Shown here in pieces: positions 1 to 5,115 of a stretch of DNA of 5,934 nt. The notes beneath the pieces were generated by a model. The model was not told the DNA's origin and made no database searches. It saw nothing but the letters and a program-made list of their open reading frames with translations. The stretch lies in the NCBI GenBank assembly GCA_947523045.1, contig CANNUR010000191.1, forward strand, positions 1 to 5,934, read 5' to 3'. Position 1 is the first letter of the stretch, and every line of letters begins with the position of its first letter. The position numbers were made by a program, and so were the translations under genes. This stretch comes from an uncultured Prosthecobacter sp. Its GTDB lineage: Bacteria > Verrucomicrobiota > Verrucomicrobiia > Verrucomicrobiales > Verrucomicrobiaceae.

Positions 1-852
1 CGTCTGAATCCCTTCATCGCCCTGATGGAAGCCGGCAAACCGGCCTTCGGGGTGTTTGCCTCGAACGTCTCGCTGCGCTCCGGAGCCAACATGGCGGCCA
101 GCGGCCTCGACTTCGTCATCATCGACCTCGAGCACTCGCCCTACGATCCGACGCGGCTGGAAAGTTATCTGGTCGGCATGACCAGCAAGGCGGACGTGGT
201 CAAAAACGGTCTACGGGTGCGCACCGCCCCCTTCGTGCGCGTGCCGGCTGCAGGGCGCGAGCAGTTGCAATTCATCCTCAAGCAGGTGCTCGATCTCGGT
301 CCGCTCGGCGTCGTGGTGCCGCATGTCGACACCGCCGAGGACGCCCGCGCCATGGTGCAGGCCTGCCGCTTTCCGCAACTCAAGGGGGTGCCGGATTACG
401 AACCGCAGGGCCTGCGCGGGGTCGGCTACGGCTGGGCCGCGCGCCAGTGGGGGCTGTCGGGCGGCGAGTACGCCGAGCGCGCCGATCTCTGGCCGCTGGA
501 TCCGCGCGGCGAACTGGCGCTGTGGGTCATGATCGAAAGCGCGGCCGCCGTGGAAAACATCCGCGCCATTGCGGCTGTTCCCGGCCTGGCCGGCCTGTTC
601 ATCGGACCGTCCGATCTGGCCTTCTCCCTCGGTGTGCCGCTGGGCGATCCGGCCGTGGAGACGGCCATCGACCAGGTGGTGGATGCCGCCCGGGAAAGCG
701 GGGTGCCGCTCGGCACTCTGTGCGGCGGTGGCGAGGTGGAAAAGCGACTGGCCCAGGGGTTCCGCTTTCTGGCGGTTGGCAGCGACGGCGGTGTCTCCGG
801 TTCCGTGCAGGAGGCGGTGAAGGCCGGTCGCACCTGGAAGCCGGCACGCTGA
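1..852 (+). CDS. HpcH/HpaI family aldolase, 5' end outside the window
   Basis: This is a class II, metal-dependent aldolase of the HpcH/HpaI family, which cleaves 4-hydroxy-2-oxo acids to pyruvate plus an aldehyde (or runs the reverse condensation) in the cytosol. The frame is open from base 1 (RLNPFIAL) before the first ATG at 25, and those residues look like a normal family N-terminus, so the true start is probably upstream. Counting from the ATG at 25 (275 residues): IDLEHSP at 33-39 with the likely catalytic His38, VRVP at 71-74 (Arg72), VVVPHVDTAEDA at 97-107, MIESAAAVENI at 169-179 and GPSDLAFSLG at 194-203. Glu171 and Asp197 match the metal ligands of E. coli HpaI. The region GYGWAARQWGLSGGEYAERADLW fits the segment between the barrel strands. 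Length and all key residues are intact. The exact substrate cannot be read from the sequence. The gene converges on the cytochrome gene; no partner gene is visible on the + strand. Confidence 0.
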   Translation, partial: RLNPFIALMEAGKPAFGVFASNVSLRSGANMAASGLDFVIIDLEHSPYDPTRLESYLVGMTSKADVVKNGLRVRTAPFVRVPAAGREQLQFILKQVLDLGPLGVVVPHVDTAEDARAMVQACRFPQLKGVPDYEPQGLRGVGYGWAARQWGLSGGEYAERADLWPLDPRGELALWVMIESAAAVENIRAIAAVPGLAGLFIGPSDLAFSLGVPLGDPAVETAIDQVVDAARESGVPLGTLCGGGEVEKRLAQGFRFLAVGSDGGVSGSVQEAVKAGRTWKPAR

Positions 853-860
853 ACCGTGGC

Positions 861-893
861 AAAAGCGGGCGGAGGCGTTCTGCCTCCGCCCGC
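861..893 (-). terminator. Hairpin terminator between convergent genes
   Basis: A perfect 12-bp stem (865-876 with 882-893, arm GCGGGCGGAGGC) closes a 5-base loop. On the minus strand the stem is followed by TTTT (861-864), so it is an intrinsic terminator for the cytochrome gene, whose stop codon is nine bases before it. On the + strand there is no T run, but the stem begins 12 bases after the aldolase stop and may also help end that transcript. Confidence 0.
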
Positions 894-901
894 GTCGGGG
901 T

Positions 902-1258
902 TCAGCCCTTGTGGGGCTCGTGGCAGGCCTTGCAGTTGACCGCCTTCTTGTAGTCGCTGACGTCCTTGGGATCCTTCTGCAGCTTCTTCACCGCGGCGAT
1001 GAGCGCGGCGTTTTTCTGCTCCCAGCTGGTCGCCAGGCCCTTCTCGGGTTTTTCCTTGGCCATGGCCTCATAGGCCTGGAGCAGGGTGTTGATCTCAGCG
1101 GCGGTGCCTTCGCCGTTGCTGACCTTTTTGCACAGCGGGTCCTGGCCCTCGGGGGCCTTGTGGTACTTCTTCATGACATCGCTGATGACGTCGTCGGCCA
1201 AGACGCTGGTGGCGCCGAAGACCGCGACCAGCGCGGCGAGCAGGGAGGTGTGTTTCAT
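902..1258 (-). CDS. Small periplasmic c-type cytochrome with C-terminal CxxCH
   Basis: This is a 118-residue exported monoheme cytochrome c, presumably a periplasmic electron carrier or sensor. A signal peptide spans residues 1-21 (MKHTSLLAALVAVF then SVLA before DD), leaving a mature protein of about 97 residues rich in Lys, Glu and Ala and probably helical. The single heme-binding motif CKACH is at 109-113, five residues from the end. That placement is as in cytochrome c' and c-556 four-helix bundles, not class I cytochromes. The N-terminal part VMKKYHKAPEG (28-38) carries Met29 and His33 as possible sixth ligands, and there is an extra Cys43. The ATG at 1256-1258 is chosen because the signal peptide starts there. 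A GTG at 1300 would only add a His/Pro/Thr-rich tail from translated leader. No Shine-Dalgarno sequence precedes the ATG; the leader is almost all C and A. Redox partners are unknown; similar small cytochromes are, from memory, common in Verrucomicrobiota. Confidence 0.
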   Translation of the reverse strand: MKHTSLLAALVAVFGATSVLADDVISDVMKKYHKAPEGQDPLCKKVSNGEGTAAEINTLLQAYEAMAKEKPEKGLATSWEQKNAALIAAVKKLQKDPKDVSDYKKAVNCKACHEPHKG

Positions 1259-1277
1259 GTGTGGGTGGTGGTGTGTT

Positions 1278-1304
1278 GGGGTGGGGTGGGAGTCGGGCAC
1301 AGGG
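1278..1304 (+). promoter_or_regulatory. G-quadruplex motif opposite the cytochrome leader
   Basis: The + strand carries five G runs with short spacers: GGGG (1278-1281), GGGG (1283-1286), GGG (1288-1290), GGG (1295-1297) and GGG (1302-1304), with loops of 1, 1, 4 and 4 bases. Four such runs are enough for a stable quadruplex. It lies 20-46 bases upstream of the cytochrome start, on the template strand, so the mRNA leader is C-rich. A regulatory role is inferred, not shown. Confidence 0.
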
Positions 1305-1317
1305 CCCGTTATTCCGG

Positions 1318-1344
1318 AAAAGCCGCCCCGCCGAAGCGGGACGG
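1318..1344 (-). terminator. UUCG-capped intrinsic terminator
   Basis: Read on the minus strand, a 9-bp stem (CCGTCCCGC with GCGGGGCGG, one U-G pair) is capped by the very stable tetraloop TTCG and followed by CTTTTCC. On the + strand the arms are 1323-1331 and 1336-1344 and the A run is 1318-1321. It would stop leftward transcripts from the HPCPLC gene or from a small RNA before they enter the cytochrome gene. Alternatively it could lie in the cytochrome leader if that gene's promoter is further upstream. Confidence 0.
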
Positions 1345-1366
1345 TGGTTTCGGGAAAGGAAGATGT

Positions 1367-1399
1367 CGCCCCCGCCTGGAAACCGGCCAGGCAGGGGCG
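1367..1399 (-). ncRNA. Strong stem-loop, possible part of a small RNA
   Basis: The arms 1367-1379 and 1387-1399 form 12 base pairs with one C-A mismatch around a 7-base loop. There is no T run on either side, so it is not itself a terminator. Together with the UUCG-capped terminator 23 bases further along the minus strand it has the outline of a small RNA 3' end. Expression is not shown and no known RNA family is recognised. Confidence 0.
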
Positions 1400-1469
1400 T
1401 CCCGGGGGATCATGGAACTAGCAAAACCATGCTCTGTTCTCCGGGAAAGGGTGGCCGCGCAGGGGCGGC

Positions 1470-1496
1470 AAAAAACGACAGGGCCGATCAACGGCC
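1470..1496 (-). terminator. Possible terminator after the HPCPLC gene
   Basis: On the minus strand a 5-bp stem GGCCG/CGGCC (arms 1492-1496 and 1482-1486, loop TTGAT) is followed after six bases by TTTTTT (1475-1470). It lies about 100 bases past the stop of the HPCPLC gene. The gap between stem and T run makes it weaker than usual. Confidence 0.
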
Positions 1497-1598
1497 GACC
1501 GCACGACAAGGCGCGGTCCAAAGGCTCAAGCGCCACGGCAGGGGCGCCCGCTCACGCCGGCAACGGACACGCCGGTTCGGCCGTCCTCAGGCGTGGAC

Positions 1599-1985
1599 TC
1601 AGGCCAGGGCCCGGGGCGGCGGCGAGGCCGGCGCCTGGCCGCGGGCTTCCGCCGCTTCGGAGATCGTGCTCCAGGAGGCGGGCGGGGCGGCAGAGAAAAC
1701 AAAGACCGGGATGCTGACCAGGGCGAGCGTCAGTTCCTTGGCGGGCTTGAGCGGTGCCGGGCTGTCCGTGGCCGGACCGTCCTTGACGCCCTCACTCACC
1801 GCCTGGCAGAGCGGGCAGGGATGCTCGCCATCAAAGGTGTCGCTCAGGCCCTGCACGACCGAACCGCGTTCGACCGAGTAGGCCACGGCCATGCCGACCC
1901 AGGCGGCCTTATGCAGCACCGCCCAGTGCAGCCCGATGGAGGTCATCAGGGCGGCAACCAGCAGGCAGCGCGCGGCGGTTTTCAT
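1599..1985 (-). CDS. Small membrane-anchored protein with HPCPLC motif
   Basis: This encodes a 128-residue protein of unknown function, probably attached to the inner membrane and facing the periplasm. A hydrophobic N-terminal segment (about residues 7-33, LLVAALMTSIGLHWAVL) acts as signal anchor. The motif HPCPLC at 55-60 gives a CxxC pair with an adjacent His, suited to a metal or to a redox disulfide. A second hydrophobic stretch (LTLALVSIPVFVFSAAP) spans 86-101, and the end is Pro/Ala-rich (PPPRALA). The layout resembles short DUF2946-like proteins often seen near copper or other metal-uptake genes, but that is from memory. The ATG at 1983-1985 is chosen because GGAG (1992-1995) lies six bases before it; the in-frame ATG at 1997 would overlap that site. 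The gene stands alone, with non-coding DNA on both sides and a terminator in its possible leader. Confidence 0.
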   Translation of the reverse strand: MKTAARCLLVAALMTSIGLHWAVLHKAAWVGMAVAYSVERGSVVQGLSDTFDGEHPCPLCQAVSEGVKDGPATDSPAPLKPAKELTLALVSIPVFVFSAAPPASWSTISEAAEARGQAPASPPPRALA

Positions 1986-1991
1986 GTGCAA

Positions 1992-1995
1992 CTCC
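1992..1995 (-). promoter_or_regulatory. Ribosome binding site that fixes the HPCPLC start
   Basis: GGAG on the minus strand stands six bases before the ATG at 1985 and within the codons that would follow the alternative ATG at 1997, so it favours the shorter protein. Confidence 0.
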
Positions 1996-2040
1996 ATAAA
2001 GGCGGAGGTTGGCCGCTCTTGCAAGAAACGTCCGCCGCAG

Positions 2041-2080
2041 GAAAAAAAGAAAAGCGCCCCGGGAAAACCGGGACGCTTTT
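2041..2080 (-). terminator. Strong intrinsic terminator upstream of the HPCPLC gene
   Basis: On the minus strand AAAAGCG (7 bp), one mismatch and CCCGG (5 bp) form a long stem around a 5-base loop, with arms 2050-2062 and 2068-2080. It is followed by TTTCTTTTTTTC down to 2041, a textbook U tract. It lies 55 bases before the HPCPLC start codon and 390 bases past the stop of the Tat-exported protein gene. It may simply end leftward read-through, or act as an attenuator in the leader of the HPCPLC gene. Confidence 0.
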
Positions 2081-2180
2081 GGACCCACCTGTGCCGTCCA
2101 GAATGAGGGCTCTCGTATCCCAGGGGCGACGAGGTGGGGGCAAATGAACAAGGGCGCTGTCTTCCAGTGAAGGCATGACA

Positions 2181-2195
2181 TGACCTCCCAGGTCA
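2181..2195. repeat. Spaced palindrome TGACCT-CCC-AGGTCA
   Basis: A perfect 6-bp inverted repeat with a 3-base spacer lies about 200 bases upstream of the HPCPLC gene. Its size and symmetry suit a dimeric repressor or activator site, but no regulator is encoded in the window and it could also be a chance hairpin. Confidence 0.
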
Positions 2196-2411
2196 CCCGC
2201 TCCCGGTGTCATTGAAACGGGCCGGGCCACAAACATTCTGATGACGAACACCGCAGGAAAGTCGAACCGCGCGCCGGAGCGACGCGGGGCGGTGAACCGC
2301 ACTGTCAAAGATCCACCGCAGCCGGGCCGCAGGGCAATACGGACACCTTACCGGAAACCGCCTGCCCGGACAAGCGGAACCGGTGGAAAACGCAGCGGGC
2401 GATCCGCGTGG

Positions 2412-2433
2412 GGCAGCCTGACCGCAGGCCGCC
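2412..2433 (-). terminator. Stem-loop after the Tat-exported protein gene
   Basis: Arms GGCAGCCTG (2412-2420) and CAGGCCGCC (2425-2433) pair over 9 positions with one mismatch and a 4-base loop. The stem begins 34 bases past the stop codon at 2468. There is no T run directly after it (a TTTT comes some 30 bases later), so it may stabilise the transcript end more than terminate. Confidence 0.
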
Positions 2434-2467
2434 GGGATCCGCCAAGCCAGGCGCCGGATTGCTGCGC

Positions 2468-4006
2468 TCACGCCCCGAGCAGGGCGCGCGCCTCGTCCTG
2501 ACCGGGGGCGGGCCGGCCGCACTCGCTGGCGGTGACACGAGCCAGGGCGACGAGGTGCCGGGCGCGAAAGGCCGGGCGGGCGCGGGCAAACTCGTCGCGG
2601 CAGGTTTGATAGTACTTCTCGGCATGCAACGCGCCGTCCTCGCTGACCGCATAACGCAGCAACAGACTCCAAAGCGGCCCGTCCGGCAGGCCGAGGCGAT
2701 GCCAGCGCGTCACCACCGCGGCAGCATGGCCCTGCAGGTTGGCGCGCAGATGGGCGTCGAGTTGGTCCAGCAACAGCGCCGGCTCGGTGGCCGTCACCGC
2801 GCGCAGCTGAGGGTCGGAGGGCACAGGCGGCCAGTCGGTGAAGGGCTGGCCGCCGCGGTCGCGCGCCACCTGCCAGGCGCCGAGGATCAGGCAGGCAAAG
2901 ACATTCCGCCCGCGGCTGACTTGCGCCAGGTTGCGCCAGGCGTGCACCGAATCACTCGCATGCACGCCGATGGAATCGCCATGCACACTGCCCGCGGGTT
3001 TGCCGGGCGATTCCCAGGCCGGTGGCCGGCCGCGGTCGCGCAGCACGATCGCATTGGCGGCCAGCGCCACCGCCTCGCCGACATCGCGCGGATGGACGCC
3101 GTCGCCCAGCGCGCTGGCGACCGCGGCCGCGGCGTCCTCCGGCGTGCCTTGAAAGATGTCGCGCTCCAGCTTTTCCACCGCCGCGTCATCGAGCGAACGC
3201 ATGCCGGGTTCACGACCGTTCAGGCGATGCTCATCGAACAGGCGACCCAGCAGCCGGCCGGTCTGCTCCCACTCGGGCCGGCGCCGGCTTTCCGCCTCCA
3301 GGCAGTAGCGCAGGGACATGCGCAGCAGGGTGGTGGCATGCTCACGGCCGACGAGATCCAGCAGGTCCCAGGCGCGGTAGGGCAGCACGGTGCGGTGGAC
3401 TTCCGGGTTCTCCTGCACGCATTCGAGCAGGGCGTTGAAGCCGGCCTCCGCATCCTGCGCCATGAGCGCGGCAAAGGTCGCCTCAGCCGTTGCCGTGTCG
3501 CGCCCGCGCACCGCCGCGCGCAGCTCTGCGAGCCCGGCCGAACCCGTCGCCGGCGTCACGGGCTGCAGCACCTCGGCGGCGCTTCCCCCGTGCTCCTGGA
3601 TGCGCTGGGTGTTGCGGTAAAGCACCTTGAACACCGGCAGCGGCTGCCGGGCGGCCGGCAACGCCGCGGCCATTTGCCGCGCCGGACCGAGCGCCATCAG
3701 CGTGTGAAAGCCGACGTAGTCCTCGCCGCCGAAGCTGCGCGCATTGGCGAGCACGCCGGCCGCCACCAGCCGGTCCAGCGTCACGCCCTCGTGCAGCTTT
3801 TTCAGCAGCGCAGGCTGCAGCCTGGCAACCGGTGTCTCCTGGAGAAACCCGACCAGGGATTCCAGCTCGCCGAAGTGCAGGCGCGCCGGCTCCGCGGGTT
3901 CCGCCGCCAAACCGAAGTCGGCGGCAAAGGCCGGCCCGAGCGCGGCCAGCAGGGTACCGCGACCGACCTCGGCCAGGAAGTCGCGACGAGTCGGGGATGT
4001 CGGCAT
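2468..4006 (-). CDS. Tat-exported protein of unknown function (512 residues)
   Basis: The function is not recognised. The N-terminus has a twin-arginine signal, TRRDFL at 6-11, followed by a hydrophobic stretch GTLLAALGPAFAA (17-29), so the protein is probably exported folded, perhaps with a bound cofactor. The mature part is Ala/Leu/Arg-rich and predicted mostly helical, with no further membrane segment. Recognisable blocks are YVGFHTLMALGPAR (97-110), PLPVFKVLYRNTQRIQ (122-137), NPEVHRTVLPYRAWDLLDL (200-218), GREHATTLLRMSLRYCLE (220-237), VHGDSIGVHASDSVHAW (341-357) and LHAEKYYQTCRDEFARARPAF (460-480). The His residues in these blocks (101, 204, 223, 342, 349, 355, 461) could bind a metal. 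I recall similar Tat proteins in planctomycetes and verrucomicrobia, all uncharacterised. The ATG at 4006 is chosen because GGAGGT precedes it by four bases and the Tat motif follows. It lies 101 bases downstream of the lyase-like gene on the same strand and may be co-transcribed with it. Confidence 0.
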   Translation of the reverse strand: MPTSPTRRDFLAEVGRGTLLAALGPAFAADFGLAAEPAEPARLHFGELESLVGFLQETPVARLQPALLKKLHEGVTLDRLVAAGVLANARSFGGEDYVGFHTLMALGPARQMAAALPAARQPLPVFKVLYRNTQRIQEHGGSAAEVLQPVTPATGSAGLAELRAAVRGRDTATAEATFAALMAQDAEAGFNALLECVQENPEVHRTVLPYRAWDLLDLVGREHATTLLRMSLRYCLEAESRRRPEWEQTGRLLGRLFDEHRLNGREPGMRSLDDAAVEKLERDIFQGTPEDAAAAVASALGDGVHPRDVGEAVALAANAIVLRDRGRPPAWESPGKPAGSVHGDSIGVHASDSVHAWRNLAQVSRGRNVFACLILGAWQVARDRGGQPFTDWPPVPSDPQLRAVTATEPALLLDQLDAHLRANLQGHAAAVVTRWHRLGLPDGPLWSLLLRYAVSEDGALHAEKYYQTCRDEFARARPAFRARHLVALARVTASECGRPAPGQDEARALLGA

Positions 4007-4010
4007 ACGG

Positions 4011-4016
4011 ACCTCC
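4011..4016 (-). promoter_or_regulatory. Ribosome binding site of the Tat-exported protein gene
   Basis: GGAGGT on the minus strand lies four bases before the ATG at 4006. It settles the start there and rules out the longer frame beginning at 4066. Confidence 0.
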
Positions 4017-4027
4017 GGGTTGGATTG

Positions 4028-4042
4028 CCGGCATTTTGCCGG
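4028..4042 (-). repeat. Short hairpin in the leader of the Tat gene
   Basis: CCGGC (4028-4032) and GCCGG (4038-4042) pair around a 5-base loop, in the untranslated leader of the Tat-exported protein gene. There is no T run after it on the minus strand, so it is not a terminator. Confidence 0.
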
Positions 4043-4059
4043 ATCCGCGACCCGCCTGG

Positions 4060-4104
4060 CAAGCACAAAATTCGTTAGGCGTGCTTGAGCATGGCAAGCT
4101 TGCC
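4060..4104. repeat. Inverted repeats in the gap between two exported-protein genes
   Basis: CAAGCAC (4060-4066) and GTGCTTG (4081-4087) are a perfect 7-bp inverted repeat around 14 bases. Next to it lies the 12-bp palindrome GGCAAGCTTGCC (4093-4104), three bases past the stop of the lyase-like gene. CAAGC and GCTTG recur, so alternative hairpins are possible. Neither has a proper T run. They could process or weakly end the upstream transcript, or bind a regulator of the Tat gene. Confidence 0.
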
Positions 4105-4107
4105 TAC

Positions 4108-5091
4108 TCAGCGCGGCAGGATCGGGCCGATGTACTCCGTAGCGATGACGACATCGTCAAACCACACCCGGTTTTGCTTCGGCGGGTTGGCGACGCGGTT
4201 CTGCCGGTAGGCGTTTTCCGTGACGTAGTGGCTGAGCAGGAAGTAGCTCACGGCCAGTTCCGGCACGGTGCGCCAGCGAAACCCCTCAAAGGTCTGCTGC
4301 CCGTCCGGCCGCACCTCAAAGCCCTCGCCCGTCCACGGCCCGGTCTTGGTCCCGGGCCCGATGTGGGTGGCCAGGCGACCGTCCAGCCAGAGGGCGAGTT
4401 CACCGTCGCTCTGACCCACCGCATTGCACTTCACCATCATCTCGACGCACTGCCAGCGGCCGGGGGGCGGGCCGGGCCGGCCTTCGGGCCAGAGGCCATT
4501 GCCCCAGTAACCGCCGTCGGCGCTCTGCTTCATGTCGTGCCAGTAGGTGTAAAACATCCAGCCGCCCGGGGCGGGAATCGAGCCGTAGCGACCGTGCGGT
4601 TCAATGCGGGCGCTGAAACGCTTGTCGCCGGTGGCCTGCAGGCCGGCCGTGCCCTGCGGCCAGTTGCTGGGCGGGTTGTGACCGCCGAGGCCGCTGAAAT
4701 GATGCAGGTAGGGGGCATCCTCGGCGAACTTGACGTAGAAGCGCGCGAACACCCGCTCGCGGATCGGATCGAGTCGCTTGTAGAGATGGCCGCCGGTGTT
4801 TTCGCCGAGGGTGGCGGTCACCTGCAGGCTGGTGCGACCCGCACTCGCGCCGGGACGATCGGCTGCAAACTCGAGCACCCGGCCGTCCTTGTTTTCCACC
4901 TCGTTCCAGCGCTGGCGCAGGGTGTCGAGCGAGCCATGCTCAAAGTCCTCGGCGATCAGCACGGCCGGATGGTGGGCGATGCCGGCATCGCCGGGGTAAT
5001 CTTTGGAAAGGCCGTGACCGGAAGGCAGCGGCTCCAGCGCCAGGCTGCTGACCGTGAGACCCAGACCGGCGGCGAAGAAGATGAGTTTCAT
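4108..5091 (-). CDS. Secreted polysaccharide lyase-like jelly-roll protein
   Basis: This 327-residue protein has a signal peptide (MKLIFFAAGLGLTVSSLA, cleavage about residue 18) and a fold that looks like the concanavalin A-like jelly roll of family 14 polysaccharide lyases. The evidence is the order of family-like strands: VLIAEDFEHGSL (44-55), NTGGHLYKRL (98-107), RVFARFYVKFAED (113-125), HHFSGLGGHNPPSNWPQG (130-147), WMFYTYWHDM (178-187), GRWQCVEMMVKCNAVGQSDG (211-230), ELALWLDGRLATHIGPG (231-247), FEGFRWRT (268-275) and VWFDDVVIATEYIGP (309-323). The pattern of W..E..VK.N..G..DG.L.LW.DG is typical of PL14-like proteins. Whether it cleaves or only binds a polysaccharide is unknown; catalytic residues could not be assigned. 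Related uncharacterised proteins are, from memory, frequent in planctomycetes. No good ribosome binding site precedes the ATG. The AT-rich gene stops only 24 bases upstream, leaving little room for its own promoter. Confidence 0.
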   Translation of the reverse strand: MKLIFFAAGLGLTVSSLALEPLPSGHGLSKDYPGDAGIAHHPAVLIAEDFEHGSLDTLRQRWNEVENKDGRVLEFAADRPGASAGRTSLQVTATLGENTGGHLYKRLDPIRERVFARFYVKFAEDAPYLHHFSGLGGHNPPSNWPQGTAGLQATGDKRFSARIEPHGRYGSIPAPGGWMFYTYWHDMKQSADGGYWGNGLWPEGRPGPPPGRWQCVEMMVKCNAVGQSDGELALWLDGRLATHIGPGTKTGPWTGEGFEVRPDGQQTFEGFRWRTVPELAVSYFLLSHYVTENAYRQNRVANPPKQNRVWFDDVVIATEYIGPILPR

Positions 5092-5115
5092 GATCCGAGA
5101 AAATATTCGCCGCGG

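Larger units (their letters stand above)
1301..1598. other. Hairpin-rich non-coding region with a repeated 9-mer
   Basis: No convincing gene lies here; the open frames crossing it have shadow-like Arg/Pro/Gly composition and no ribosome binding site. The stretch holds many stem-loops: 1323-1344 (terminator), 1367-1399 (6 bp, C-A mismatch, 6 bp, loop of 7), 1454-1469 (5 bp), 1482-1496 (5 bp), 1497-1518 (GACCGC/GCGGTC) and 1530-1547 (5 bp). The 9-mer GCAGGGGCG occurs three times, at 1391-1399, 1459-1467 and 1538-1546, each time contributing to the 3' side of a hairpin. It could be a long 3' untranslated region of the HPCPLC gene or a small RNA read leftward and ended at 1318. Confidence 0.
2081..2467. 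other. Non-coding region with paired segments upstream of the HPCPLC gene
   Basis: No credible gene was found. On the minus strand the sequence CCCACCT (2138-2132) can pair with AGGTGGG (2090-2084), closing about 41 bases. GGACG (2099-2095) can pair with CGTCC (2075-2071), which is in the 5' arm of the terminator at 2041-2080, so an antiterminator fold is possible. A spaced palindrome lies at 2181-2195, and stem-loops lie at 2360-2377 and 2412-2433. A TTGACA at 2308-2303 on the minus strand has no matching -10 box. No known riboswitch consensus, including cobalamin, was recognised. Confidence 0.

Noticed and set aside
902..1300. Longer cytochrome starting from GTG at 1300
   Set aside because: The 14 extra residues are a His/Pro/Thr run from the C/A-rich leader and would sit before a complete signal peptide.
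1309..1536. 75-codon frame on the minus strand in the non-coding stretch
   Set aside because: GTG start without ribosome binding site, Arg/Pro-rich, and it runs through the hairpins and terminator.
911..1717. Open frame of 268 codons on the + strand across the cytochrome gene
   Set aside because: It overlaps a gene with signal peptide and heme motif and runs through hairpin-rich non-coding DNA; no recognisable protein features.
2286..2308. TTGACA on the minus strand as a -35 box
   Set aside because: The bases 17 positions on are GC-rich with nothing like a -10 box.
2081..2400. Cobalamin or other known riboswitch upstream of the HPCPLC gene
   Set aside because: The conserved B12 box and GCCACTG element were looked for on the minus strand and not found; other consensus motifs were not recognised.
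2408..4078. Open frame of 556 codons on the + strand opposite the Tat protein gene
   Set aside because: Composition rich in Arg, His, Gln, Gly and Ala, no domain, no ribosome binding site; it is the usual antisense shadow of a GC-rich gene that has a clear Tat signal and ribosome binding site.
4060..4104. GTTAGGC at 4074-4080 as part of an integron attC site
   Set aside because: No matching RYYYAAC partner within the expected distance and no cassette-like arrangement.
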